NCBI RefSeq assembly: GCF_029784155.1 | Contig: NC_073692.1 | Location: 330,665,920-330,729,919 of the forward strand | DNA length: 64,000 nucleotides | From: Uranotaenia lowii | Taxonomy: Eukaryota > Arthropoda > Insecta > Diptera > Culicidae | Direction: 5' to 3' | In this document: one piece after another, positions 1-9,919 of the stretch | Layout: each line of letters begins with the position of its first letter | How positions within the stretch are numbered: the first letter of the stretch is position 1 | The notes under the pieces: model-generated | Seen by the model: the letters and a program-made list of their open reading frames with translations, nothing else | Told to the model about the DNA's origin: nothing | Databases searched by the model: none | Made by a program: the position numbers and the translations under genes

Positions 1-238
1 GCATAGGGACTACACACATCTTGCATTGGCTGACACACGAGGTACAACTAATAATCAAACCTAACACAAGATGCCAAAATAAGTACCTGGATTCAATACT
101 TATTTCAAGTGTTGTTATTGAGAATCAGTGTATACCACAATGCACACCTTGGCAAGTCAATGTAATCATATAGGGATAGTCTGAACAGCTAGATGAACTT
201 TTCAGGTTCAGAAAACTCATACGACCCTACATGTAAAG

Positions 239-625
239 CAAGGTTGCCGAAATCACAGAAAAATCTTTAATTTCACAGAACTTAGAGCAAATTTTCATCA
301 CAGAATCTGTGTCACAGAACACAGAATTTTAGGAATATTCACAGATTTCACAGAATTTTGAAAATTTTGACGTTTTTTTCGAAATTTATTTTTTTAAGTC
401 AATATTACTTTTGGATAATTATCTTCGAATTGGAAAATATGATAAAATTGGTAATGTTGATTGATTTTTCTTATGGAAAATGTACCATAGACGCAATTTG
501 ACATGACTTTTGAATGAAATTAATGGAAAAAGCATCACAGAATTCCGTCACAGAACTTTTGGGTAAAATCACAGAAAGTCAGAATTTTTTTTCGTCGAAT
601 CACAGAATTTTTTGCGGCAACCTTG
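239..625. mobile_element. hAT-type MITE, copy 1
   Basis: A 387-bp non-coding element. Its ends are an 11-bp inverted repeat, CAAGGTTGCCG on the left and CGGCAACCTTG on the right. It is flanked by a perfect 8-bp direct repeat ATGTAAAG (231-238 and 626-633), the target-duplication length of the hAT superfamily. The interior is full of TCACAGAA-type motifs, roughly ten of them. The short ORFs that cross it are not genes. A second copy of identical length lies at 12994-13380 with a different 8-bp duplication. Family membership is inferred from duplication length and end structure; no transposase is encoded. Confidence 0.85.
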
Positions 626-859
626 ATGTAAAGATGCTGTTTCAGACAGGGAAGGGAAGGGTTAATCGATTTGATGGAAAATCCTACTTGACAGATAGGA
701 TTGTTGAATAAAGAAATATAATGTTCACAAATAAACAAATTCAATAAATGGAAAGAGCTCACCAATGCTTTGAGATGCTGACAACCATGGGGGATAAAGG
801 AACCTAACAAGCTCCTATCGAAATTTAAGGTCTTTATGTTGATACAAAATAATATCTGC

Positions 860-1617
860 ATTCAAACCATAAGGTTCAGTCCTGTCTTATTCACGATTTT
901 CTATATTTTCACGGATCTTTAGTTCAAATGACACTACTAAAGTTATTGTTTGTTTTGTTCAAAACATTTTTTTTCTAAAACATGTCTTTGAATTTGTACA
1001 AAAAAAATATCAGCACTTGGAAAATAACTAAATATTTTCCTGCAATCTGATTTTTTTTTTTTTTAAGGTTTTATTAATGACACTTTACCATCTTTGTGGC
1101 ATTCGTGTCTTCTGCAATCTGATGATATTCAATTTTGTATGGAAATCCCTATTTAAGTTGCAAGCTGATATGACGCTATGGGTCGATGCATATTTTCTAC
1201 ATTTTTTTATACAAATTATACATTTTTCTCAACAACTCTATAACAATTCTAGAAAAACTGAAATTGTGGCACAGTTGCTTAAAAAACCACATTATATTTT
1301 GGAAGTTGAACACTAATAGATGCCAATTTCGTTGCATTCGTTCCAAAAATTTATGAAAACCTGTTAATTTGATATGAAAAGACAACATGTTAAAATACGT
1401 CGAAAGTTTTTTCTCGATTTCCTATTGGTTAATAAATTTTGAAAAACACTTGATAAAAAATTGAGGGCTTTACATTGATTTTTTTTATTCACCATGATTT
1501 TATATTCAAAAACGAGTATAATAAATACGGGAAAATCATAATTTATAACCGGGAAAAAGCCGGGGAAAACCGGGAAAAACTTTGGAATTTTAAAACGAAA
1601 ATTCGCTAGCAACCCTG
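860..1617 (+). mobile_element. partial CCGGGAAAA element, right end
   Basis: The segment matches the right-hand part of the element at 28142-30733. Shared stretches include 'CTATATTTTCACGGATCTTTAG', read near 900 and near 30425, and the run of CCGGGAAAA motifs ending in GCTAGCAACCCTG. The left end of the element is missing, so this is a truncated copy. It carries an extra ~380 bp near 1020-1400 that the 30.5-kb copy lacks, part of which is a separate retroposed insertion (1052-1111). No coding potential is seen. Confidence 0.6.
1052..1111 (-). mobile_element. tiny 5'-truncated LINE/SINE tail insertion
   Basis: About 60 bp on the minus strand ending in an A-rich tail (poly-T at 1051-1064 on the plus strand). 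It is bracketed by a 12-bp direct repeat CTGCAATCTGAT (1040-1051 and 1112-1123). The body read on the minus strand contains ACACGAATGCC, which recurs in the tail of the SINE at 45331-45578. The direct repeat and A-tail are the signature of target-primed reverse transcription. The insert is therefore an extremely short retrotransposon 3' end. Confidence 0.7.
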
Positions 1618-2184
1618 AAAGAAGCATATGATGCGGATTTAAGTCAACAAAATATAGAAAAATATGCTTAACTGCCATCGCGACGGCGATGACAGTTGGA
1701 TTGAGACTTTTATCTAAACACACATCTGAGATATTCAGAGTGGCCCACGCTACCCCACTTTCCCCTAAAAATCCAACATGAATTTGGCATTACTTATCTT
1801 CTTTAAAATTTTCATTCGTTCCTACAACCTTTTTTGCTTCCTACCGAAATTCCTATCGAATAAATGAAAGATCGTAAAAATGGCTACTTGAAGTCGGTCA
1901 AAGTTGGGTATGATAAAAAGTTCGTCATGTTTGCAAATTTTGAATTCGATTTCACTTTATCTGTTCTGGCATGTTTTGCTTGTAGCGCACTTGTACATGT
2001 TTACGCCTAATTTAGGAAGAAACCCGATGGTTCAAATTCGAAAATACTAATATGCAACAACTATTTGATAATCGAAATACCTAAACAATTTGAATATTTA
2101 AAAAAATCAATGTTGAGGTTTTGGGCAGGCTTTGGAGTAAAAAAATCTGTGGGCAACGCTAGCTGGCGTAGAAATCTTCCATGC
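1618..2184. other. AT-rich, no feature recognised
   Basis: About 570 bp of AT-rich DNA between two CCGGG-family elements. I see no ORF, terminal repeat or promoter motif worth calling. Confidence 0.5.
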
Positions 2185-3189
2185 AGGATGGCCAGCAAAC
2201 CGGGAATTGAAAATGGAATCGGGAAAACCGGGAAAACCTGGAATCTTGAATCAAAATCAGGAAAATTCTTTATTAATCGTTTTTCTCATATCTCATATCT
2301 CATCTCTATTGAATTCTAAAGGTCATTCGTTTCACTGAGACTAAATTTTTTCTCAGACACTTTACATTTCATAGTCTTTTATTTAACTTAAGTCAACGAT
2401 TCGGGAAAAGCTGGAAAGCATCTAGATTTAAATTCCATATAGAAATTATGAAGAAATCGAAATTTTTGTGCTCAGCGTATACATTTCTAGTGTTCCGGTT
2501 TCAATTTCCAAATGTTTTATACATATTTGAAAATAACGAAACGTAAAATTCTTGTAAATAATCTACTTCCTAACTCACGAATATTGTGTAGTGAATAGTA
2601 AAAAAGGTGTTTTAAATGGAAAATGTTTAAGAAGAAGCTTAGATTTGAAAAGGGAAATAAACCTGACAGCCTGGATTAAGAAACATCTGTAATTTTTTTC
2701 CTAACTTCTATATCGATCTTTATCAATTTTTAATTCTGATATTCTTTCTCAAAGAATATAAATTTTTACCGATATGCTGAAAATAAATTTGCAGAAATGA
2801 GTAAAGAGAATTAAAAATTTTGATAACATTGCGACTTTTAAGAGCGATGTGAATTCATTTTATTTTCAATTAAATGGAATACATGGTTTTTGCAAATATG
2901 ATTTTTTTGGTAGTTTTTATTTTTTTCGTTTACACGTTTTTATGGAAACCATACTTTAAGTTTCATTTCATCAATAAAAAAAAATTCTGAAGAATTCTTA
3001 GTTTATTTTGCGGGTTTACTCAATTTGAAATGAAATGTTATTAATTACTTATCATATGTGTAAGAGTCTCGTAATTATATTCATCAATATTTTATTACAA
3101 AAGTAAACAGAATATAAAAAGCAAATTTCCTTCTAAGCAATGGTTAAAAAATTTGAATTGAGATTTCAATTTAGAGATTGCATTAAAGT

Positions 3190-4090
3190 TTTTTTTTTTG
3201 GAAATCAGCATAATTTTGCTGGATTTTGTCCCGCTGACTTTCCAGCAAAATTTCCAGCTATTTAAATTGCTGGAAACCAGCTATTTTTTTTTCAAAACGA
3301 TCGACTGTATTTTGCATCAAATTATTACCTATATTCAAAATTATCTAATGAATACTGGCTGTACATATAATAAGCAATAAAAACAATTATTTTCTCCCAT
3401 TTTTTAATAAGGGATGTATTTATTTTCAAAAACATGTATTTTTTCAATTTTCCAACCCCTGCTTTGTGCCAAAGTGTTGATCATCCGCCACCTAAAAAAA
3501 ATAGTTTCGATTAGTATCTTTCATTGAATATCTACGTGGCTTGTGATATAGCTCAGTTGGCAAGTCAGTTTCCTGAGCCGATATCCATGAGTTCGAGCCC
3601 AAGAGTAAACATCGATCACAGTTGTACCGGATAAGTTTTTCAATGACTGTTCGCCAACTGCATCGTTGATATAAGTCGCGAATGACATAAAGATGTAAAA
3701 ACGACTATAATCAAAACAAAAAAAAATTGAATATCTACCTGTCCAATAAAAACTCACCCTTGGCCTGATGTCTGGTTGCTAGAATATAGAGGAAAATAAA
3801 AATAATTGTAGGTATTAATCTAATCAAAATTCGTAAAATAGAGTTACCTTGCTTCAGCGTGCGAAACAAACAGACTCCAATTTGACAACTCGATTGCTGA
3901 TTTCCAGCAAACTAGACCAACTGCTGGAAAGTTCAGCAATTTGAAAACCGATTGCTGATTTTTCAGCAAAAATAACAAGAACACAACCGAATGCTGAAAA
4001 ATTCGGCAATTAGAAAACCGATTGCTGGTTTCCAGCAAAAATCTAGATTGCTAAACGTTTACAGTAATTTTTTTTGCTGGAAATCGAATG
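3190..4090. repeat. GCTGGAAA motif-rich element
   Basis: Both sides of this stretch (3200-3290 and 3880-4085) are dense in self-complementary motifs built from TTGCTGG and CCAGCAA, for example ATTGCTGGTTTCCAGCAA. Such spacing allows many small hairpins and looks like the subterminal repeats of a MITE. A SINE has inserted in the middle. I could not define exact ends or a target duplication. Confidence 0.45.
3536..3725 (+). mobile_element. tRNA-derived SINE
   Basis: A 190-bp SINE with RNA polymerase III promoter boxes: A box TAGCTCAGTTGG (3549-3560) and B box GAGTTCGAGCCC (3589-3600). An unrelated body follows and ends in an A-rich tail. A perfect 13-bp direct repeat ATTGAATATCTAC flanks it (3523-3535 and 3726-3738). 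The head resembles a tRNA 5' half but the molecule would not fold into a usable tRNA through its body, so it is not called as a tRNA gene. Intact boxes suggest it could once be transcribed. Confidence 0.88.
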
Positions 4091-4376
4091 AAAATCTTAG
4101 GGTGTATATACTTTAGACGCTGGACTGACAATTCTCAGACACTAGATTGATAAACCAAATTCAGATTAACCCTCATTCGCATTAGAGTGTCATTTTGAAA
4201 CTATTGCAACTTTGAAGGCTTGTAACTTTTTTCAGAAGCTTCAAAAAACAAAAATTCCTTCGGGGACCCTAAATGAATTCAAAAGTTCTTTAATATTGCA
4301 TCTTTACTTTTTTTTATGGACGAACCCTGGAAACCTGGACAAAAAAACTCCCTTTTTCGACTTAGAGTGTCAATTT

Positions 4377-4422
4377 GACCGTACTTTTGACACCGTACTT
4401 TTGACACCGTACTTTTGGACGA
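4377..4422 (+). repeat. short tandem repeat, ~3 x 17 bp
   Basis: The motif ACCGTACTTTTGACACC recurs about three times without interruption. It is a local tandem duplication in AT-rich DNA. Confidence 0.6.
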
Positions 4423-4664
4423 AATTTTGCAAGATACAGTTAAGATTTTACTAGAATTATTTTTTGCAGCTTTGTTGCAGTTTAAAAAACTTGCTAATAT
4501 TTTATTTTCTGTATAACATATCAACAAAATTTTATACGAATGTCTTCTTTTTGGTAAAAAAACACTGTTAAAACTTTTATTTATATAATTTAATACCGAA
4601 AAAATGAAAATTATCAATCCGGGAAAACCGGGAATTTGAAAATGGAAACACGTCGGCCACCCTG

Positions 4665-5199
4665 CCATAGTAAATGGTCCAAAAATCTGAATATTGCACA
4701 ACTTTCAAAGCGTTTTAATTCTCTTAGCTACTGGTGGCCGCAGCACTCTTCAAAACTTGTTAGCACACTTGTTTAAAATTAGGATTTCAGCCGAGAAATA
4801 TGGACATAAAAAGAGATCGATTCCAAAAAATACTTTGAAATTTCGATTTTATTTTCGATTTTCTTCTTTTTTCATGCGTTATCTTCTTTTTCTCAAGTTT
4901 AAAGTTACACAAAACAATATGTATTGGAAAGCTGGAAAGCTTTCCAACGTTAACAACGATGTGACTTTTGATACCCTTTTTTTGTTATAAGTTTTCCTAA
5001 ATAAGATATTTTAAAATTTTATTGTTTCCTAAAATTATCATTTTTTCTACAATATTTCAACTTATTTTTCAATATCTTGATCATGATTCCTCCTATATCT
5101 TCAAAATTTTTAACTTTTTCTAAACAAAGTGTTTACTTTCCATCAACATTTAGAAAAAAAAATATTGGTGACAATCACTTTTCCGATTTTTGGACATCT
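4665..5199. other. AT-rich, no feature recognised
   Basis: Low-complexity AT-rich sequence with short ORFs only. No promoter, repeat end or RNA motif stands out. Confidence 0.45.
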
Positions 5200-5385
5200 G
5201 ATCTCCCAGATTGCTAAAAATCCGATAGTGTATTTGAAAGAGCTGTCCAAAGAGAGGCAACAAATATTGTCGCTGGCAAGGCAATGGTTTGCCTGCATTG
5301 AGAGCAAAAACATGCGCCTTCTTGCATTCTTCAGCATGTACGAGTAGAGTGTCATGCTGTGGCGACACTATGTGTTTTTTTATTT
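5200..5385 (+). repeat. interspersed repeat 'AATATTGTCGCTGG', copy 1
   Basis: The stretch containing ACAAATATTGTCGCTGG and GCATTCTTCAGCATGTACGA is repeated in diverged form at 9735-9917 plus 11060-11120 (split by a transposon) and at 38540-38785. All copies are in the same orientation in this window. The 72-codon ORF across this copy is not preserved in the others. The family is not identified; an old SINE or retroelement tail is possible. Confidence 0.5.
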
Positions 5386-7245
5386 TTATTTTTAAACAAA
5401 GCATTCATTCTATTTGTGTTGAATAATCAACTCTAGTCGATGATTATTTTTATCGGTCTTATTTTATGAAAAAGAAAAAATTAACATTGTAGTAATGACT
5501 AACTACCATATTTTGCTTTAATTTTAATTGAAACCATTATTGTCTCCTGTACATTTCCATCATGATATATCTTATTGTTCCAATTTCATATTTATAAGCA
5601 AGACAGGTCTACCAATTCTCACTATATTTTTTTTTCTCTCTCTCTCTATTCCCCAGGTAAAACTGCTCGGCCCAGTTCATGAAACTGTCTTAATCAAGAG
5701 GAGGATAACCTTTCGGATCAGCAAAAAAAAAACATCAAGTAAAGAATCAACTCCCACCCAATAGAAGAAATGGCTGGGAGGCAATGAATTGCGATACGGC
5801 ACGTGAATGGTGAAAACGGTTTGGACGTGTGGAAGTTTTTTTTTAACCTCTGCTCTAAAAATTTGCCATCAGGCTCTTTAATGGCGAGGAATGGTTTCAT
5901 TGGAAAACGTTTTATTGCTAGCTAGCCCCCCTTAGACATTACAATGTTCGAATACAACAGCCACACAATGAGAACGTCTAACCCACAAAGCCCGGGACCA
6001 ATCACCACTTTGTTGTTGTTTGATTAGATCGGGGCGTCTTTCTCCTGGCGGAAAGAAATGTGTTTTATTTTTTTTTTGCTGCTTGAATCACGCGTTTCTC
6101 AGAGTTTTTAAACGGGGGATAATAATGCCGCAACAAAGCGACTGTTCTACAAAACGGGGCTCCTAATGTTCTCCGGGAGGTCTTAAACCTGACTACTTCG
6201 TCCCAAACAACAATAATAACCACCTGAATCTATACCATCACAGCGTTCTTTGAATTGGCGGTGCCGGTCGGTGACTCCGATCTCAACTCAATCCAAGACG
6301 CTGAATTACACTCTTAGAGAGAACAGAACGTTTCGATTCCGGACTGTTATGAAAGCTGACTGGAGATCGGCCCCTTCATTGTGTAATCTTAAGCTAGAAT
6401 GACTTCTTCCTATCTGAACGTTAATTAAAACGGCTAAAACCAAGTCTATTGAGTTATAAAATAAAGAGGACGATTCAGACCGAAGACCGTCTGGAAGATA
6501 CGTTCAGAATCCATCTTTTGAGAAGTGGTCACCGGAAACGGATTAGTGATTTTCGCAGCGTGTGGCATAACTGTAAAATAAAAAAAGGAGGCTTACGAAG
6601 CTTTGCGCTTCGGGTCTTTCGTCAAATGTTGTACAAATGATTTAGTACGTAAGCTTTAAAGCTGCCCAATGGTCCTTTTTATTTTGGTGGATTTGTCTTG
6701 AAGATTTACCTAAGTTAACGGATTGTTTATTTTATCTTTCCTGTTGGACTAGGGTCATGCCTAAAAAATTATACCTCGTGTAACTTAAGATGTCATCGAT
6801 AGAATTTTTCAAAAATTTCAAATATGCTAGCTTTATATTTCAACAATCAAACTGCAAAACTTCAATGAAAAATGTAGCATAGTTTCTGAGATATTGCAGT
6901 TTGAGGTAAAAGTCCAAGAAGTCTGATTTTCGTAGAATTACTGTATCTCAGGCCACACAATCTTTAGAAAGCTCAAATTTTGTGATATAATAGTGTGATA
7001 ATTAATCTATCTGACGCAGAAGATTTGACCAAAAGATATCGTCAGAGTAAAATATTATGGAAGTTCAAAGTCCAAGTGACAGTGCGCGTGCTTCTAATTT
7101 CCATACAATTATGAACGGTACTGTAACTTAAAAAGCAATGCGTTGGCCCATAAAGTTTGATAGATTGAAATGAGTTGGAGCCATGAGTTCGATAAATGAA
7201 ACACATCTTTATTCTTGAAGCATGCAATGAACAATGTACCTTTTA
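5386..7245. other. mostly unique DNA; GC-richer island 5890-6440
   Basis: No gene is supported. The part from about 5890 to 6440 is GC-richer and free of obvious repeats (it includes AGCCCGGGACC and GACTCCGATCTC segments), unlike its surroundings. Longest ORFs are about 78 codons and match nothing I recognise. It could be regulatory or untranslated sequence. Confidence 0.4.
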
Positions 7246-7634
7246 TATTTTCCCCGCACGTATCTGAGCCGGGAAAATCCGGGCTATTTTGTCTAAAAAC
7301 CTTGCAGAATGCGGGCATTCGATTTCAAAATTTGCAACCTCAAAATCCGGGCGATATGCGATCAAATTCGGTGAAAATCCAGGTATTACTCAACAGTAAT
7401 GAATTATGAATGAATGAGTTAAAATCGCATTTCCGGCTTCAAGAAAACAGTTTATGGAAATTTTGACAAAATTTGCTCAAAAACTTCGTCTTTGGACCCG
7501 AAAATTTAAAAAAAAAAACTTTATTTGAGTTTTTTGTTTGATTTCGCAAATAAAACAATCCGGGTTTAAATTCCCAAATTTTGTATCAAACATCCGGGTA
7601 AGTCCGGATGAAACCGGGAAATCTAGCAAGCTTA
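7246..7634. mobile_element. CCGGGC MITE family, copy a
   Basis: Reads as an AT-rich core bounded by ATCCGGGC-type repeats. The right end GGGAAATCTAGCAAGCTT corresponds to the TCTGGCAAGCTT end of the copy at 18942-19193. About 390 bp, non-coding. The left end is degraded and no target duplication was found. Confidence 0.55.
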
Positions 7635-7732
7635 GTATGGATGAGATGAGATGAATACTTGAAGAATGAATATTTCTAAAGAATTAAATCTCATGGGATT
7701 TCGTGATATGATAAGACAACACATATTCTAAG

Positions 7733-8130
7733 CTAAGGTTATCAGAGTTTTCCCGGACGTATCCGGACCGGAAAAATCCGGCCAATTTTACCTAAGAACA
7801 TGGAAAAATCCGGGCATTTAATTTCAAAAATTTGAACCCAAAATCAGGGCAAATTTGGTCGAAATTATGGGATTTTTGAATAAAAATCAAAAAAACTACT
7901 TGATTTTTTTTTTCATAAAAACTCATCAGGAGATATTAAATCGTATTTAAGACTTTCAAAAATACGTTCACGGTTATTTAGATAAAACTTGTTCAAAAAA
8001 TCGTTTTTGGACGATTAAATCAGAAATTAAAATCGTTTAATTTGAGGTTTTTTTCTGCTAGGTTTTGCTAATAAAGTGAAAAAATTCGGGCAAAAGCCCG
8101 GCTTTCATCATCACAATACGGGCAATCGAT
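7733..8130. mobile_element. CCGGGC MITE family, copy b
   Basis: Starts with AAGGTTATCAGAGTTTTC and ATCCGG repeats, continues through the shared internal segment ATAAAGTGAAAAAATTCGGG, and fades out near GGGCAATCGATGG. Same family and orientation as copy a about 500 bp upstream. The start resembles AAGGTTGCCAG of the 18.9-kb copy. Confidence 0.55.
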
Positions 8131-8192
8131 GGGACCTTTTTCTAAGCACTCCATTGAAATGATTAAATGTGACTTGATTAACTGGCTAATCG

Positions 8193-9088
8193 CACTATGG
8201 GTCAGTTCCATACAATTAGGCGGCAAAAAGTATGATTAGGTATTTTGGACTATTTTGTAATTTTTGAAAACTTTGTTTGAAAATAACTATTTTAACTAAC
8301 TTAAAATAAATTCATACAAAAATTTTCTCTGTTGTGGTATGAACACTTCTTGTATAAAAAACTTTTAAAGTAGGATGCTTGGTGTTATTTTTGACTCTAC
8401 TTTTTATTTTTTTTGAAAACCGGGTTTTGGACTAATTGATCATTGAATGATAAATATCATCAAGACATTTCATGAAACTCAAGAGAACAATGTGTTAAAT
8501 GATTGATCAATCATGAGGAACATTTTTTTTACAAACCAACATCAACTTTGTTGAATTTATACTCATTAATGGGTAAAAATTACCCATTTGCATGATATTT
8601 TCAGCTTTATTTGACTATAACTCAAAAAACGGTGCTTTAAGGTGCCTGGAATCTCTTTCATTGTATTTTTAGGACTTTAAACTAGATCTTGATAGTGAAA
8701 AGAGCATGGGGAAATGCGGGGATTTTTTTTGGCAAAGCTTTAAAGTTTTTGAATTTTGAAAATCATTTTTATCATAGATCAATTTAGTGTGTAAAAATTT
8801 TGAATGGTTCAAATGATAGCTTTTAATATAAGCTTTCATATGGTGTACTTTAAATTTAAGAACAAAATGTTTTCCATAGAAATATATGTGATTTAAATTT
8901 TTTTCTTCATCATATAAATTTTTCAATTTTTCAAAGTCTGATGTCTGTGGTGCGTTCAGTATTCAAGATAATGAATTAAAAAACTGGGAATACCTTAGTC
9001 AAATATTAAGTTATTACCTAAAAAACATAAAAAAAGCGATCCGATAAAGTTCAGTTTTTGACTTTTTGCCGCCTCAAACCCCATAGTG
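8193..9088. mobile_element. CACTATGG element with TAATCG duplication
   Basis: An 896-bp element with ends CACTATGGG and CCCATAGTG. Just inside each end lies GGCGGCAAAAAGT or its complement. A perfect 6-bp direct repeat TAATCG flanks it (8187-8192 and 9089-9094). The AT-rich interior is non-coding; an 85-codon minus-strand ORF is incidental. A related copy in the opposite orientation starts at 35429. The 6-bp duplication does not point to one well-known superfamily. Confidence 0.75.
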
Positions 9089-9167
9089 TAATCGCCGCGA
9101 TGAATGTTTGTTGTTTTTATCGTCTTTTTCGGGGAAAATTAAAATGAAATTACTTGCCAAAGCGGTC

Positions 9168-9650
9168 CATGAGACATGAGGCATGAGACATGAGACCTGA
9201 GACATGAGACATGTCTGAGGTTTCAGGTCTCTGGTCTCAGGTCTCATGTCTCATCTCTCATGTCTCATCTCTCATGTCTCATGTCCCAGGTCTCAGGTCT
9301 CAAGTGTCATGTCTCAGATCTCATGTTTTTTGTATCAGGTCTCAGGTCTAATGTCCCATGTCTCAGAGCTTAGGTCTCAGGTGTCACGTCTTAAGTCTCA
9401 AGTCTCAGGTCTCAAGTCTCAGGTGGCATGTCGAAAGTCTCAGCATCTCAGGTATCAGGTCTCATGTCTCAATTGTCAGGTCTCAAGTCTTAGGTACCAG
9501 TTCGCAGGTCTCAGATCTCAGGTCTCATGTTTCAAGTCTAAAGTCTCAAGTCTCAGGTCGCAAGTCTCAGGTCTTAGGTTTCAGGTCTCAGGCCTCAGGT
9601 CTCAGGTCTTAAGTGTCAAGTTACATGTTTTATTGTTTCAAGTTTCAGAG
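9168..9650. repeat. heptamer minisatellite (GTCTCAN)n with strand switch
   Basis: About 480 bp of 7-bp units. The first five or six units read GAGACAT on the plus strand. At a perfect palindrome AGACATGTCT (9207-9216) the array flips and the rest reads as the complement (GTCTCAG, GTCTCAA, GTCTCAT). Because three units make 21 bp, the array stays open in more than one frame and yields repetitive S-Q-V-S peptides up to 155 codons. These are not genes. Confidence 0.92.
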
Positions 9651-9734
9651 CTGCAGAAATTGATAGTTTTTTTACACGTTTTTCGGGAATTTTTACGCGA
9701 TTTATATCTATAGCAGTGTAAAAAAAAACCTTGG

Positions 9735-9917
9735 TGTATTTGCAAGAATTGCCCAATGACAGAGGCAGCAAATATTTTTGCTGGCAACGGTTCGCATGCG
9801 TTTAAAGAAAAAAAAACTTGTGCTCTCTAGCATTCTTTCAGTATGTATGAATATGTTGAATATCGTCCAAATCGTATGCTCTAATCGCTTTAGCCAGAAG
9901 TATATGATGTATGAAAA
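9735..9917 (+). repeat. 'AATATTGTCGCTGG' repeat, copy 2 (left part)
   Basis: Related to 5200-5385 and 38540-38785 (shared GCAGCAAATATT, CTTGTGCTCT, ATTCTTTCAGTATGTA). It is interrupted by the foldback element at 9920-11059 and resumes at 11060-11120 with ATTGCCTCCACTTTGGTAGG, which the uninterrupted 38.7-kb copy carries directly. Confidence 0.5.
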
Positions 9918-9919
9918 TA

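Larger units (their letters stand above)
2185..4664. mobile_element. CCGGGAAAA-family element, 2.5 kb
   Basis: The left end reads CAGGATGGCC followed by ACCGGGAA-type repeats (2184-2260). The right end has the same repeats (4617-4640) and closes with GGCCACCCTG. The two ends are imperfect inverted repeats. The flanks give only an imperfect short duplication (CCATG/CCATA), so the outer boundaries are inferred. The left interior (around 2300-2640) is recognisably related to 31350-31650, next to another end of this family, which supports a single mobile unit. The interior is AT-rich and non-coding and holds a GCTGGAA-repeat element with a nested SINE. Confidence 0.55.

Noticed and set aside
3536..3725. 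Functional tRNA gene
   Set aside because: A and B boxes are present, but the 3' half, the A-tail and 13-bp direct repeats show a SINE.
9246..9713. 155-codon ORF rich in S-Q-V-S
   Set aside because: It is a direct translation of the heptamer array; 21 bp (three units) keeps the frame open. No real protein is indicated.
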